Shown: in pieces, positions 1 to 7,823 of the stretch | Layout: the number at the start of each line of letters is the position of its first letter | Numbering within the stretch: position 1 is the first letter of the stretch | NCBI GenBank assembly: GCA_002715545.1 | Contig: PAZI01000001.1 | Coordinates: 28,429 to 43,149, forward strand | Direction: 5' to 3' | DNA length: 14,721 nt | From: Methanobacteriota archaeon | GTDB lineage: Archaea; Thermoplasmatota; Poseidoniia; Poseidoniales; SP79 | Translations under genes and position numbers: made by a program | The notes under the pieces: generated by a model | Told to the model about the DNA's origin: nothing | The model's database searches: none | Seen by the model: only the letters and a program-made list of their open reading frames with translations

Positions 1-196
1 CTCGGCCACGCTCATGCTGGAAAAGCATAGCTGCAATCTGTATAAGGCCACGAACTGGTTCGTTCATCGGATTGCCTTCTGACCTCAAACCTAGCCACAT
101 GACCTCCCATGCTTCATGCGCATGCCAATAACGACCTGCATCAAAATCCTCACAACCAAGCTTCCACTCGGCGAGAAACCTTTCGGGGATGTCCAC
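1..196 (-). CDS. DUF309 family protein, N-terminal part (runs off left edge)
   Basis: The minus strand is open from 196 to the window edge, giving 65 residues of a protein whose C-terminus is missing. The translation contains the DUF309 signature: an acidic/aromatic lead-in (CEDFDAGRYWHAHEAWE, residues 15-31) with the His/Glu/Trp motif (H25, H27, E28, W30, E31), a following MW, and then the RGLIQIAAMLFQHERG segment typical of the second helix. DUF309 proteins are small helical proteins of unknown biochemical function, so no role is assigned. The start is taken as GTG at 196 because it is the only standard start codon in frame downstream of a TGA stop and it gives the short MDIPERF-type N-terminus expected for the family. 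No clear ribosome binding site is visible. About 95 bases without a gene separate it from the next gene upstream. Confidence 0.72.
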   Translation of the reverse strand, partial: MDIPERFLAEWKLGCEDFDAGRYWHAHEAWEVMWLGLRSEGNPMNEPVRGLIQIAAMLFQHERGR

Positions 197-290
197 GAAC
201 CGGCAATGGAGTTCACAACATGAGTTTGACGGGAGAGAAAAAACGAATCATACTGACAATTCAATCAGAAATCTATGCCGCACAATCTGA

Positions 291-1460
291 TTACACCATG
301 TCAAGGGCCTTGCCAATGTCTCGCCACAGGTCCTCAGCGTCCTCGATTCCGACAGAAAGACGAATCAGGCCGGGAGTCACCCCAATCTCCAATCGACGAT
401 TTTCAGGAATCGCCGCATGGGTCATTGACCAAGGATGATTGACCAGACTCTCAACACCCCCTAGGCTCTCGGCGATGGTGAACAAATCACAGGACCCAGC
501 AAAACGTCGGGCACCTGCCTCACCTCCTTCGACTTCAAGAGAGATCATCCCCCCGAAACGGCGCATCTGAGATACTGCCGTCTTGTGACCTGGATGTGAT
601 TCGAGTCCAGGGTAGAGAAGTCGTGTCACTTTGGAATGTGATGCAAGCCTCTCAGCGATGTACTCAGCATTGTCACAATGACGCTCGATTCGTATCCCCA
701 AGGTTCTGATCCCACGTAGAGTTAGAAAGCAATCAAGGGGAGAGGGGACGGCACCTATCGTGTTCTGAAGGAAGCGGATTTTCTCACCCAATGACTCGTC
801 CCTGCATATCACGGCACCACCAATAAGGTCGGAATGACCAGCGATGTACTTCGTCACTGAGTGGACAACCAAGTCAGCTCCAAGATTGAGAGGGCGTTGA
901 AGAATCGGAGAAGCGAACGTATTGTCAACAACGACCATCCATCCTCTCTCGTGGGCTTTCTCAGAAAGATCACGTATGTCATGAATGCTCAGCAAAGGGT
1001 TGGTTGGTGTCTCCAACCACAGCATCCTTGTGTTTTCCTGAGCACATGCCTCAAGTTCACCTGGACCAAGTTCACTGTATGTTGTTTCAACACCAAACTT
1101 TGACAAGACCTGGTTGAACAACCGAGATGTACCCCCATAGAGATCCGAGGCAGCCACGATGTGACTCCCTGATTCAAGAAGTTAGGTTACCGCAGAGATG
1201 GCAGCCATGCCACTAGCAAAGCTGCAACTAAATGCAGGAATTCCAGGAGATTCTAGATCTACGAGTGCTGATTCTAGAGCACCCCGCGTTGGGTTCTGAG
1301 TTCGAGAGTACTCATAACCAGCATGATCAGCAAAATCACGTTGCGCATAAGTTGACGTCTGAAAAATAGGAATCTGAACCGATCCAGTCTTCTCATCAGG
1401 ATTCCCAGCAGAGTGCACGGAGCGTGTTGACTCACCAATTCCATCAACCATTCTTCTCAC
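291..1460 (-). pseudogene. Cystathionine gamma-lyase / gamma-synthase, interrupted by one in-frame TAA
   Basis: This is a Cys/Met-metabolism PLP enzyme of about 389 codons, the normal family length, broken by a single in-frame TAA at 1182-1184 (codon 93). Both halves lie in the same frame with no bases missing. The first half has the PIFQTSTYAQ and YSRTQNPTRGALE motifs and FASGMAAISAVT. After the stop the reading continues LLESGSHIVAASDLYGGT, exactly where family members continue. The PLP lysine is in SVTKYIAGHSDLIGGA (about residue 204), and SPLDCFLTLRGIRTLGIR and AESLGGVESLV are intact. Gene order after cystathionine beta-synthase argues for gamma-lyase (cystathionine to cysteine, 2-oxobutyrate and ammonia) over gamma-synthase, but the sequence does not separate them. 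The GTG start at 1460 overlaps the upstream stop (GTGA); ATG at 1451 is an alternative. A GTG at 1157 could restart translation, but that product lacks the N-terminal part of the enzyme. A recent nonsense mutation or a sequencing error are both possible. Confidence 0.85.
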
Positions 1461-2482
1461 TCATCCCAGTCATTCGGCTCGAACCCATTCTCACGAAGCC
1501 AATCATCATTGTATAGTTTTGAGAGATAGGGATTACCTGCATCAGGAAGAATCACCACTATCTTCGCAGAATCACCAATCTCGTCAGCCTCCTCTGCCAA
1601 TTGAAGCGCGACGAACATCGCACCTCCTGCAGAGCCACCACTGAACAACCCCTCTGAGCGGGCTAAGAGACGAGTGTACCGGAAACATCCCTCATCGTCA
1701 ACCTGGCGAATCTCGTCAATTAGAGAGAAATCTGTTGCAGAGGGTATGAAGTCCTCTCCGAAACCCTCCACCAGATAGGTATGTGGTTCTCCCATGGTAC
1801 CATGGTCGAAATACTCCTTGAGAATCGAGCCAACAGGGTCTACGCCAATGATTCTAGGCGGGACCTTGCCTTCCTTCTGAGCTGCTTTATGCAAAGCAGC
1901 AGCACATCCCGTGATGGTCCCACCTGTCCCCATAGTCGCCACGAAATGGGTGATACCCGGACATTGGCGCCAGATTTCAGGGCCTGTCGATCGAATATGT
2001 GCTAGAGGGTTGGCAGGATGAGAATACTGATCCGGATACCACGCACCTGGAATCTCACGTGAAAGGCGAGCAGCTACTTCGTAATAGGAGCGGGGATCGT
2101 CTTTTGCCACTGCAGTGGGACAAACGTGTACCTCTGCACCAATCGCCCGCAGAAGATCGATCTTCTCATTCGACATCTTGTCAGGAATGGTGAAGATACA
2201 GTGATACCCACGCTGCGCAGCCACCATTGCAAGGCCGATTCCGGTGTTTCCACTGGTTGCTTCGATGATGGTGCCACCTGGCTCCAGCAACCCTTTCTCC
2301 TCTGCATCAAGAACCATCCAGAGGCCGATTCTATCCTTAATCGATCCACCTGGGTTGCACCGCTCTAACTTGACCCAGATCTCAGAGTCCCGAAGGTGAG
2401 AGGTGATTCGATTGAGACGAATCAAGGGAGTATTTCCAATGGCGCCAACGGCATCCTCGTACGCGCCTTCGGGCAGTCCCAT
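1457..2482 (-). CDS. Cystathionine beta-synthase (catalytic core only)
   Basis: A 341-residue fold-type II PLP enzyme. It should condense homocysteine with serine to cystathionine, the first step of reverse transsulfuration. The PLP lysine is K49 in NPGGSIKDRIG, the substrate loop is TSGNTG (76-81), the phosphate-binding loop is GTGGT (185-189), and GLFSGGSAGG (278-287) is the late glycine-rich motif. The choice of beta-synthase over O-acetylserine sulfhydrylase rests on PDKMSNEKIDLLRAIGAEV, WYPDQYSHPANPLAH and VEGFGEDFIP, which match the eukaryotic-type beta-synthase pattern. There are no C-terminal CBS regulatory domains and no N-terminal heme domain, so it should not respond to S-adenosylmethionine through a CBS pair. 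It starts at ATG 2482. Its stop overlaps the start of the gamma-lyase gene by four bases, so the two are probably translationally coupled. A cysteine synthase acting on another serine derivative remains possible. Confidence 0.88.
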   Translation of the reverse strand: MGLPEGAYEDAVGAIGNTPLIRLNRITSHLRDSEIWVKLERCNPGGSIKDRIGLWMVLDAEEKGLLEPGGTIIEATSGNTGIGLAMVAAQRGYHCIFTIPDKMSNEKIDLLRAIGAEVHVCPTAVAKDDPRSYYEVAARLSREIPGAWYPDQYSHPANPLAHIRSTGPEIWRQCPGITHFVATMGTGGTITGCAAALHKAAQKEGKVPPRIIGVDPVGSILKEYFDHGTMGEPHTYLVEGFGEDFIPSATDFSLIDEIRQVDDEGCFRYTRLLARSEGLFSGGSAGGAMFVALQLAEEADEIGDSAKIVVILPDAGNPYLSKLYNDDWLRENGFEPNDWDE

Positions 2483-2499
2483 GCAAGTCGATTACGAAG

Positions 2500-2525
2500 G
2501 AGCGATATGATGATTCGTATCGCTC
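2500..2525. promoter_or_regulatory. Inverted repeat in the divergent intergenic region (possible operator)
   Basis: GAGCGATA at 2500-2507 and its exact reverse complement TATCGCTC at 2518-2525 flank a 10-base spacer. The repeat lies 18 bases upstream of the beta-synthase start and about 100 bases upstream of the divergent DUF835 gene, in the only non-coding DNA between them. A dyad with half-sites about 18 bases centre to centre could be a dimeric regulator site, or an RNA hairpin in a leader. A perfect 8-bp palindrome (AGGCGCCT, 2536-2543) lies 10 bases further on. The function is inferred from position only. Confidence 0.35.
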
Positions 2526-2624
2526 TGAGGAGGCAAGGCGCCTAAATGAAGAGGTGGAAGAAATGCCGCGGCGCGGTCATGAATAAACAGCGCATTGAAA
2601 AGAAGAACATGGCCATCCACAGTG

Positions 2625-5015
2625 ATGAGGGCAATCAATCTCCCTCGAGGCATCATCCTCACCGAACAGATTGGTGGCGCAGAAGTGCTGGAACACAGCA
2701 TCCGCGACAGGATCCGAGAGGGATGGACCGGCATCATCAGAGGTCGCCGAGATAATGGAGAAGCAAGAGTAGAAGGGCATGTGAGTCTCCTCAAGGGAGG
2801 CCCAGTCCTCGCCCATTATTCCGAAGGCAATCTTAGAGGGATGGATGCATTGGATGCATTGAGAGCACTGTTCGAAGACCCTCTGACACGTGTGACGTTT
2901 CACGCAGAAATCGATATCGAGGCTCTCATCGACATCTGGCCTGAAGCTAGACTAGAGCGTCTCGACCTGAAACTGGAAGGTGTTGACATCGATCAAGCAG
3001 TTGCTCGAGAAGCTGATGCAGATATGAGACTTGGATGGTGGCGGCGATTGACAGAACAGACCGTCGCCAGAGATGTACCAGACTTACCCGAAGCTCGACC
3101 CAGTGCACGATTGAGGTTCCCTGACAGGATAGGAGGTTCTGCCACCTATGGGATCAGTAGTCTGCGCTGGGGTGCCGCATGCATGATCGAAGGAAGTATC
3201 GATGACCTGTCACTGGTTGGAAGAGCCGCTAGCCAGACTGGAAGAGATCTGCTGGTAATCTCCCGAAGGCCCCTGAACCAAGTGTCCAGTGGGTTGCTAC
3301 ATGGAACAAAATTGAGGCTGACGGAACGAAAGGATGATTTGAACAGCACCTCACCAAGGCCAGATAGGATAAGAGAGACAATCCATAGATGGCTTGACTC
3401 ACATCGGCCTGGCATCATCCTCCTTGATGGGCTTGAGTACAGTGCAGGTATCTATGGCTCAGCTCAGATGCTTGAGGCGTTGGACGGAATCGTGGACAGA
3501 ATCCGGTTTGAAGAACATCTTTTCATCGCTACCATTGATTTGAATTCATGGGATTTGCGCGACCAGCACAGGCTTCGAGCTACGATGGATCCCCTCCAAT
3601 TACGAGACCTGCAAGGGATTCATACTGCGCTAGAGAAGCAACCATCTGAATACAAGATTGAGGTCACAGATGAAGATGAAGCTACAGAAAGTACTTCTCA
3701 GGTAGTGGAGAAGGAAGATAAAGTACAACCACAAATCAAGAAAGTACCTGATGATTCAATCTCCAGTCAACCAGAGGTGAATCAAACAACACCTACTGAG
3801 CAACGACGGGTGAACCCAGCTCTCATGGCAGAATTCCTAGATGATATCACAGATGACGTAGAGGAGAGGGACACAACACTCCAGGAACAAGTTGTCGAGA
3901 GAGAGATTGATCCTGACCTCAACATACAACCTTCGGTCAATAGAACGTCGGCAATATCTGTGGATAAACTAAACAAAGCAAGCGAAGAGGTACCTGAAGA
4001 AGTAGTAGATGGTACTGAGATGGAAAAGACCGGAACGTTGCAACAAGGGACTCTACCAAACCCATTGGCATGGGAACCAAGTGTGCTTGAACATTGGAGC
4101 AAGGTTCCGGCTCCACCTGAGCGAATAGAACGAACGAATGAAGAAATTCGAGATGCGGCACACGATGGATTTACAACTCGCCTCAAGAAGGAAGGAAGAA
4201 CCAAGGACATCTCACCCATAAAGAAACAAGAGAAGGGTCCCAGAAGGCCGACGAGGAATCATGGAGTAAAGAGAAGGAAAGTCACACTACCTACCACATC
4301 CAATGCCCCTTCCCCTCCAACAAGAGCTGCCGTATCAACGGCAAGAGTTCAAGGAGAATTGGAGGTACTAGATGCAAAACATGCGTCACATGGCGCGGTA
4401 ATTCCAGAGGCACCTGCCCCACTTCCAGTCCTCCCAACAAAGAATGAATCACATGGTTCGGTGCTCCCAAATGCACCTGCACCCTTGGAAGAGAAACCTG
4501 CATTGAAAGCCAAGATATCAGCGATAGGGATGAAGCGTTCAAAGCCCAGAGAATTTACTGGCGGGCCTGAAACAAAAGTACTGCCAGGACGTTCACAGTG
4601 GGATAAAGCTGCCAGCAGGGCGCGCACCGCTACTGTGCTTGACCCTAACCCCAGTGCACCACCTCCGAAAGAGCGAGGAAGGGCGATAGGGTTGGGACGA
4701 TTGCGGAAGGCGAAGGAAGTTCGATTTGAGAAGAAGAAGGAGAACGTTCTCGACAGCAATCCAACACTGCCACCGCCAAAATCCATCAAGGGAAATATTG
4801 GACTCAAGCCGATGCCGAAGACAATCGGCATCCACCTCAAGCGAAAGGAGACTGATGACAAGGTCCTCGACGCAGCTCCCGAAGCCCCACCACCTAGAGC
4901 TGTCGATACGAACGTTGGACTCAGCCCCATGGAAGAGAAAAAGGGAGTTCATCTCAAGAAGAAAAAGGCAATTGACACATTCCGTGATGACATAGAGAGG
5001 GAGATCGAAATATGA
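2625..5015 (+). CDS. DUF835 domain protein with disordered linker and basic repeat tail
   Basis: About 796 residues from ATG 2625; TTG 2595 would add ten, and a stop lies just upstream of it. Residue numbers here count from the TTG. Residues 12-120 form a compact alpha/beta region (GHVSLLKGGPVLAHYSEG, then MDALDALRALFEDP) that loosely recalls DUF4388/DUF2226-type signalling domains; this is only a resemblance. Residues about 190-330 match DUF835: CMIEGSIDDLSLVGRAASQT, then PGIILLDGLEYSAGIYG, then HLFIATIDLNSWD. DUF835 is an archaeal domain of unknown function found in signalling-type proteins. Residues about 345-650 are charged, Pro/Ser/Thr-rich and probably disordered. Residues 681-795 are three repeats with VLDxxPxxPPP, an IGL/VGL motif and lysine clusters. 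No membrane segment or signal peptide is seen. The stop overlaps the start of the AAA+ gene (ATGA), so the two are co-translated and probably act together. Confidence 0.8.
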   Translation: MRAINLPRGIILTEQIGGAEVLEHSIRDRIREGWTGIIRGRRDNGEARVEGHVSLLKGGPVLAHYSEGNLRGMDALDALRALFEDPLTRVTFHAEIDIEALIDIWPEARLERLDLKLEGVDIDQAVAREADADMRLGWWRRLTEQTVARDVPDLPEARPSARLRFPDRIGGSATYGISSLRWGAACMIEGSIDDLSLVGRAASQTGRDLLVISRRPLNQVSSGLLHGTKLRLTERKDDLNSTSPRPDRIRETIHRWLDSHRPGIILLDGLEYSAGIYGSAQMLEALDGIVDRIRFEEHLFIATIDLNSWDLRDQHRLRATMDPLQLRDLQGIHTALEKQPSEYKIEVTDEDEATESTSQVVEKEDKVQPQIKKVPDDSISSQPEVNQTTPTEQRRVNPALMAEFLDDITDDVEERDTTLQEQVVEREIDPDLNIQPSVNRTSAISVDKLNKASEEVPEEVVDGTEMEKTGTLQQGTLPNPLAWEPSVLEHWSKVPAPPERIERTNEEIRDAAHDGFTTRLKKEGRTKDISPIKKQEKGPRRPTRNHGVKRRKVTLPTTSNAPSPPTRAAVSTARVQGELEVLDAKHASHGAVIPEAPAPLPVLPTKNESHGSVLPNAPAPLEEKPALKAKISAIGMKRSKPREFTGGPETKVLPGRSQWDKAASRARTATVLDPNPSAPPPKERGRAIGLGRLRKAKEVRFEKKKENVLDSNPTLPPPKSIKGNIGLKPMPKTIGIHLKRKETDDKVLDAAPEAPPPRAVDTNVGLSPMEEKKGVHLKKKKAIDTFRDDIEREIEI
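4635..4979 (+). repeat. Three coding repeats of 37-39 residues, lysine-rich
   Basis: Units start at 4635, 4746 and 4863, spaced 111 and 117 bases. Each begins VLDxxPxxPPP(K/R), passes through (I/V)GL and ends in a KKK- or KRK-type basic cluster. DNA identity between units is modest, so the repeats are old and kept at protein level. Two shorter related copies of SHGxVxPxAPAPL begin near 4386 and 4449, 63 bases apart. The pattern suggests short linear motifs displayed in series, for example docking or nucleic-acid-binding segments. Confidence 0.7.
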
Positions 5016-6763
5016 CTGAAAAAGCCCTCGATCTTAAGGTAGCAATAGCAAGGACACAAGCTCTTCTGGATGCCGATTCTGAAACTTCATCTTCAGAAAG
5101 CAAAACGCAGCCTTCAATTCTCAGACATGTTCTCAGTGAAGTACGCCCACAACAATTCGGCATCGGGGCACAAATGGAAGACGGAAAGGGGGCCATAATG
5201 CCTGATTGGCTTTTGGACACCAGTGACGTGAAGGAAGAGACAGTGGATGCGGAGATAAGTGACGACATCGGAGAGATTGTTAATGAGATTCTCGGGCTCG
5301 GAGAGGGAGGTCGGCCAATATGGGAAGAAGTCCTTGCAGTGGGACGCACGGATGAGCCAGGACAACGAATGGACCCACAGACAAGTGATGGATGGCCACC
5401 TGCATTCCTACGCGTAGATCACCTTACCTTTCGTCAATGGGTGACGTTACCGGAAAATAGAGCTGCCACACATGCCATCGAGGCCGTATTAGATGCACCA
5501 GCTACCCGCATGAATCCATTGGTCCTCATTGGTCCTGAAGGATCGGGGAAGAGCCACTTGCTCCACGCCGCAGCTACCTCAATGCAACGGCGCGACCCAA
5601 CCAGACTGGTTCGACGAATCGATGGGTCCGTGCTATTGAGTTCGGTAGAAGTACCGAAGGGTTGGTCCGAACATCTTCCAGATTCAAGCCTCCTCATCGT
5701 TGACGATCTCGATATAATCCAAGGCCGTGAAGACCTCATCGATGATCTGGGTGCAGCGATGGATTGGGCTCTGAATCTTGGAGTGCAGATCATCATCAGT
5801 GCAGGATTATGGAATGAAGAGCACCTCGGTCACGGTCGAATGCGGCGAATCATTAGAGGTGCAGTTCCTATCGAATTGATGTCACTCTCCAGATCCAGCA
5901 CGATTCTCCTCCTGCGAAGGCGGGCCATGTTGAGAAGAGTTCTCATCAGCGATCGACATCTCGAAGCGGTTGTTCATTGGGCCAAAGAGGACCTGAATGC
6001 TTCCATAGCAGCTTTCGATCGACTCTCGCAGATGATTGATGCAGGACACATCCTAGAGGATGAAACAGATGTGATTGATGCACTTGAAGGTCGACTTGAA
6101 CGTCGCGCTGCAAAACCAAGAGAGGCTATGGCTGCAGATAGAGAAGCTGATGAAATCCTCGATGCAAGCCTAGCCCGAGTCCACACCGATCGGCTTGAAG
6201 TTGAACTTGTCAACCTCGAAGATGATACTGAAAACATGGAGGCTGTTGACCTCTGGCCGATAGATGCTGAAGCTGCTGCTGCAGAAGTAGTATCTGAAAT
6301 CATGTCAGATGGTGATGAACGTGATTTGCAACGTTCAGAGAAACTTGATCCTCGCATTGGCGAACTCAGACGCCAGCGTATCGACAGAGAACAATGGGCT
6401 GGACGAGGAGCATTAGATGCGGAGGTCGAACGACAATTGAATGCACACGAGGAAGCCAGTCTCACAACAACACATGCTGACTCAACACTTAGACTTGGAC
6501 TAGAAAACATAGCGTATGAAGTCGGACGAACCTCTGATCAGGACAACCTCGATGGCCTTGGAAAGAATCTCGACGACCTATCGTCAGATGCCGAACGACT
6601 GATCAAAGAAGACATCGATGAGTGGACTCCAGAGGGAGAATGGAATATACATGAAGAGGATGTCAGCGTGGGCGACCTACTCGACGATGGTGAGATTCAT
6701 GACACATCTGCAGTCGTGAAGATGAGACAACTGATGGTTCCCAAAGATGAGAGTGAAGAATAA
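5012..6763 (+). CDS. DnaA/Hda-like AAA+ ATPase with acidic tail
   Basis: 583 residues. Residues about 133-345 follow the AAA+ module of DnaA and Hda in order: LTFRQWVTLPENRAATHAIE (DnaA begins this region with a TFDNFVVGPSN-like stretch), NPLVLIGPEGSGKSHLLHAA with Walker A at 174-181, SSLLIVDDLDIIQG with Walker B at 227-234, a sensor I strand at VQIIISAGLW, arginines 277-282 where the arginine finger is expected, and NASIAAFDRLSQMI where DnaA has its sensor II helix. The sensor II arginine of DnaA aligns with asparagine. No domain IV helix-turn-helix (DNA-box binding) follows. Instead residues 370-583 are acidic and low in hydrophobic content. So it is probably an ATP-binding partner or regulator, not an origin-binding initiator. 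It starts at ATG 5012, overlapping the DUF835 gene by four bases. Its TAA abuts the stop of the convergent YkgJ gene. A role in replication, DNA organisation or signalling cannot be decided from sequence. Confidence 0.75.
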   Translation: MTEKALDLKVAIARTQALLDADSETSSSESKTQPSILRHVLSEVRPQQFGIGAQMEDGKGAIMPDWLLDTSDVKEETVDAEISDDIGEIVNEILGLGEGGRPIWEEVLAVGRTDEPGQRMDPQTSDGWPPAFLRVDHLTFRQWVTLPENRAATHAIEAVLDAPATRMNPLVLIGPEGSGKSHLLHAAATSMQRRDPTRLVRRIDGSVLLSSVEVPKGWSEHLPDSSLLIVDDLDIIQGREDLIDDLGAAMDWALNLGVQIIISAGLWNEEHLGHGRMRRIIRGAVPIELMSLSRSSTILLLRRRAMLRRVLISDRHLEAVVHWAKEDLNASIAAFDRLSQMIDAGHILEDETDVIDALEGRLERRAAKPREAMAADREADEILDASLARVHTDRLEVELVNLEDDTENMEAVDLWPIDAEAAAAEVVSEIMSDGDERDLQRSEKLDPRIGELRRQRIDREQWAGRGALDAEVERQLNAHEEASLTTTHADSTLRLGLENIAYEVGRTSDQDNLDGLGKNLDDLSSDAERLIKEDIDEWTPEGEWNIHEEDVSVGDLLDDGEIHDTSAVVKMRQLMVPKDESEE

Positions 6764-7210
6764 TCAGATTCGTTTGATACCCCGGCTGACCTGATCATCA
6801 CGGGACATCCACCCACGAATCGTGTTGGGGTCGATGAGAGGTGCATCAGGATCGTCGATACCTGGGCATTCTCGCTTCACTTTGGCCCAAGAACCAGGTG
6901 TTCTCAGATTCTCTCTCCACCATGGGAAAGCCTTGCATTGAGTAGGTTTGAACTCGTGGATGGAACATTTGGAGTCCTCCTCCAAATAGATGCACGCACC
7001 ATCTGCCCGATGACCAAGAACAATGCGTCCATTACGTGATCGCGATGCACGTTCCTTTACCCACCTCTTCGCATCAAGCCCCTCGTGCTTTGCTATTCGC
7101 TTGACCTCGTCTGCATTCAAATAGACAATACCACCATTGCTTGAACAACAGGCTCCACAATCTGGTTGGCACTCAAATCGAAGGCCAGCAGACCACCATC
7201 GATTACGAAT
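6764..7210 (-). CDS. YkgJ-type cysteine-cluster (zinc/iron-binding) protein, start unclear
   Basis: This small protein binds a metal through clustered cysteines; the YkgJ family is annotated as zinc- or iron-chelating with no settled function. The N-terminal cluster RFECQPDCGACCSSNGG (C-x3-C-x2-CC) and the later CIYLEEDSKCSIHEFKPTQC followed by KAFPWW are both typical. The problem is the start. The frame carrying the first cluster opens just after the stop of the upstream gene (TGA, 7223-7225) and has no ATG, GTG or TTG before the cluster. The first standard start, TTG at 7120, would delete it. The listed start is ATT at 7210, ten bases after a GAGG; it is a guess. ATG 7220 and GTG 7218 are nearby but out of frame. 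A rare start codon or a one-base error near 7200-7220 would explain this. The stop abuts that of the convergent AAA+ gene. Confidence 0.75.
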   Translation of the reverse strand: MRNRWWSAGLRFECQPDCGACCSSNGGIVYLNADEVKRIAKHEGLDAKRWVKERASRSRNGRIVLGHRADGACIYLEEDSKCSIHEFKPTQCKAFPWWRENLRTPGSWAKVKRECPGIDDPDAPLIDPNTIRGWMSRDDQVSRGIKRI

Positions 7211-7222
7211 ACGGACACATCC

Positions 7223-7747
7223 TCAGAAGTCGAAGGGGTTGTCGAACTGATCAGATGATTCGGGGCTATCTATTTCCTTATCCCTCTTGCGACGAGGAGG
7301 TTTCTTTGCAGGATCATAGTCAGAGGTTTCAATGAGGTCGTGATCAAGTTCAGCAGAACGCGGAGGGGCCCCGAATTCGTGAATCTCTGTATCTCCATCA
7401 GATGATTCGGTTCGGCCATCTCTCTGCAAGAATCGTTTCACTTTCAGGTTCATGCGAGCAAGGAAACGAGAGTCGCCTATGGCGATGAGGATAAATATCG
7501 TGGCAAATAGTAGGACAACCACATCATCCTTAGAAGCATGAGGATATTCCACGTCAGTCGTGACCTTGCCACTACATGGTCCTTCAGTGAAGAAGGCAAC
7601 CCATTCGATGTGACCTTCTGCATATTCACAACCTGGAGCTGCAACCTGTGCAGGAACACCAATGGTCATGTTGATCGCAGCCAAGAGAATCATGATTACT
7701 CCGAGCAAAGCGAGAAGGACTCGCCGGCCCGTCTGCAGAACACCCAT
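7223..7747 (-). CDS. Small two-helix membrane protein of unknown function
   Basis: 174 residues; I do not recognise a family. The N-terminus has a short basic lead (TGRR) and a hydrophobic helix (about residues 9-29, LLALLGVIMILLAAINMTIG). A segment of about 45 residues with two cysteines (in APGCEYAEG and EGPCSGK) follows, then a second helix (about 75-93, VVVLLFATIFILIAIG). The C-terminal 80 residues are hydrophilic with an acidic part and a KKPPRRKRDKE cluster. By the positive-inside rule the tail is cytoplasmic and the cysteine-bearing loop outside, where a disulfide is possible. Start ATG 7747 is preferred to the adjacent TTG 7750. The gene ends 12 bases before the likely YkgJ start and is divergent from citrate synthase, with about 75 bases between them. 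Confidence 0.7.
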   Translation of the reverse strand: MGVLQTGRRVLLALLGVIMILLAAINMTIGVPAQVAAPGCEYAEGHIEWVAFFTEGPCSGKVTTDVEYPHASKDDVVVLLFATIFILIAIGDSRFLARMNLKVKRFLQRDGRTESSDGDTEIHEFGAPPRSAELDHDLIETSDYDPAKKPPRRKRDKEIDSPESSDQFDNPFDF

Positions 7748-7823
7748 CAAGCCGGGATGAACACGTCACACATAAGCAGTACGAGTCGGATGGACCTATC
7801 AGCGGTGTCATTATGAAACGAAG

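Noticed and set aside
109..438. Plus-strand open frame of 109 codons across the left intergenic region
   Set aside because: It overlaps the DUF309 coding sequence and the C-terminus of the gamma-lyase on the opposite strand, and has no recognisable protein character.
1792..1805. A 14-bp perfect palindrome (CCATGGTACCATGG)
   Set aside because: It lies inside the beta-synthase coding region, where the codons make ordinary family sequence. It is most likely chance, with no sign of a regulatory role.
4349..4930. Minus-strand open frame of 193 codons opposite the DUF835 protein tail
   Set aside because: Its Gly/Ser/Phe-rich composition mirrors the Pro/Lys/Glu codons of the sense strand, and no domain is recognisable.
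6740..6790. A terminator between the convergent AAA+ and YkgJ-type genes
   Set aside because: The stop codons abut with no spare bases, and no hairpin or T-run is visible there.
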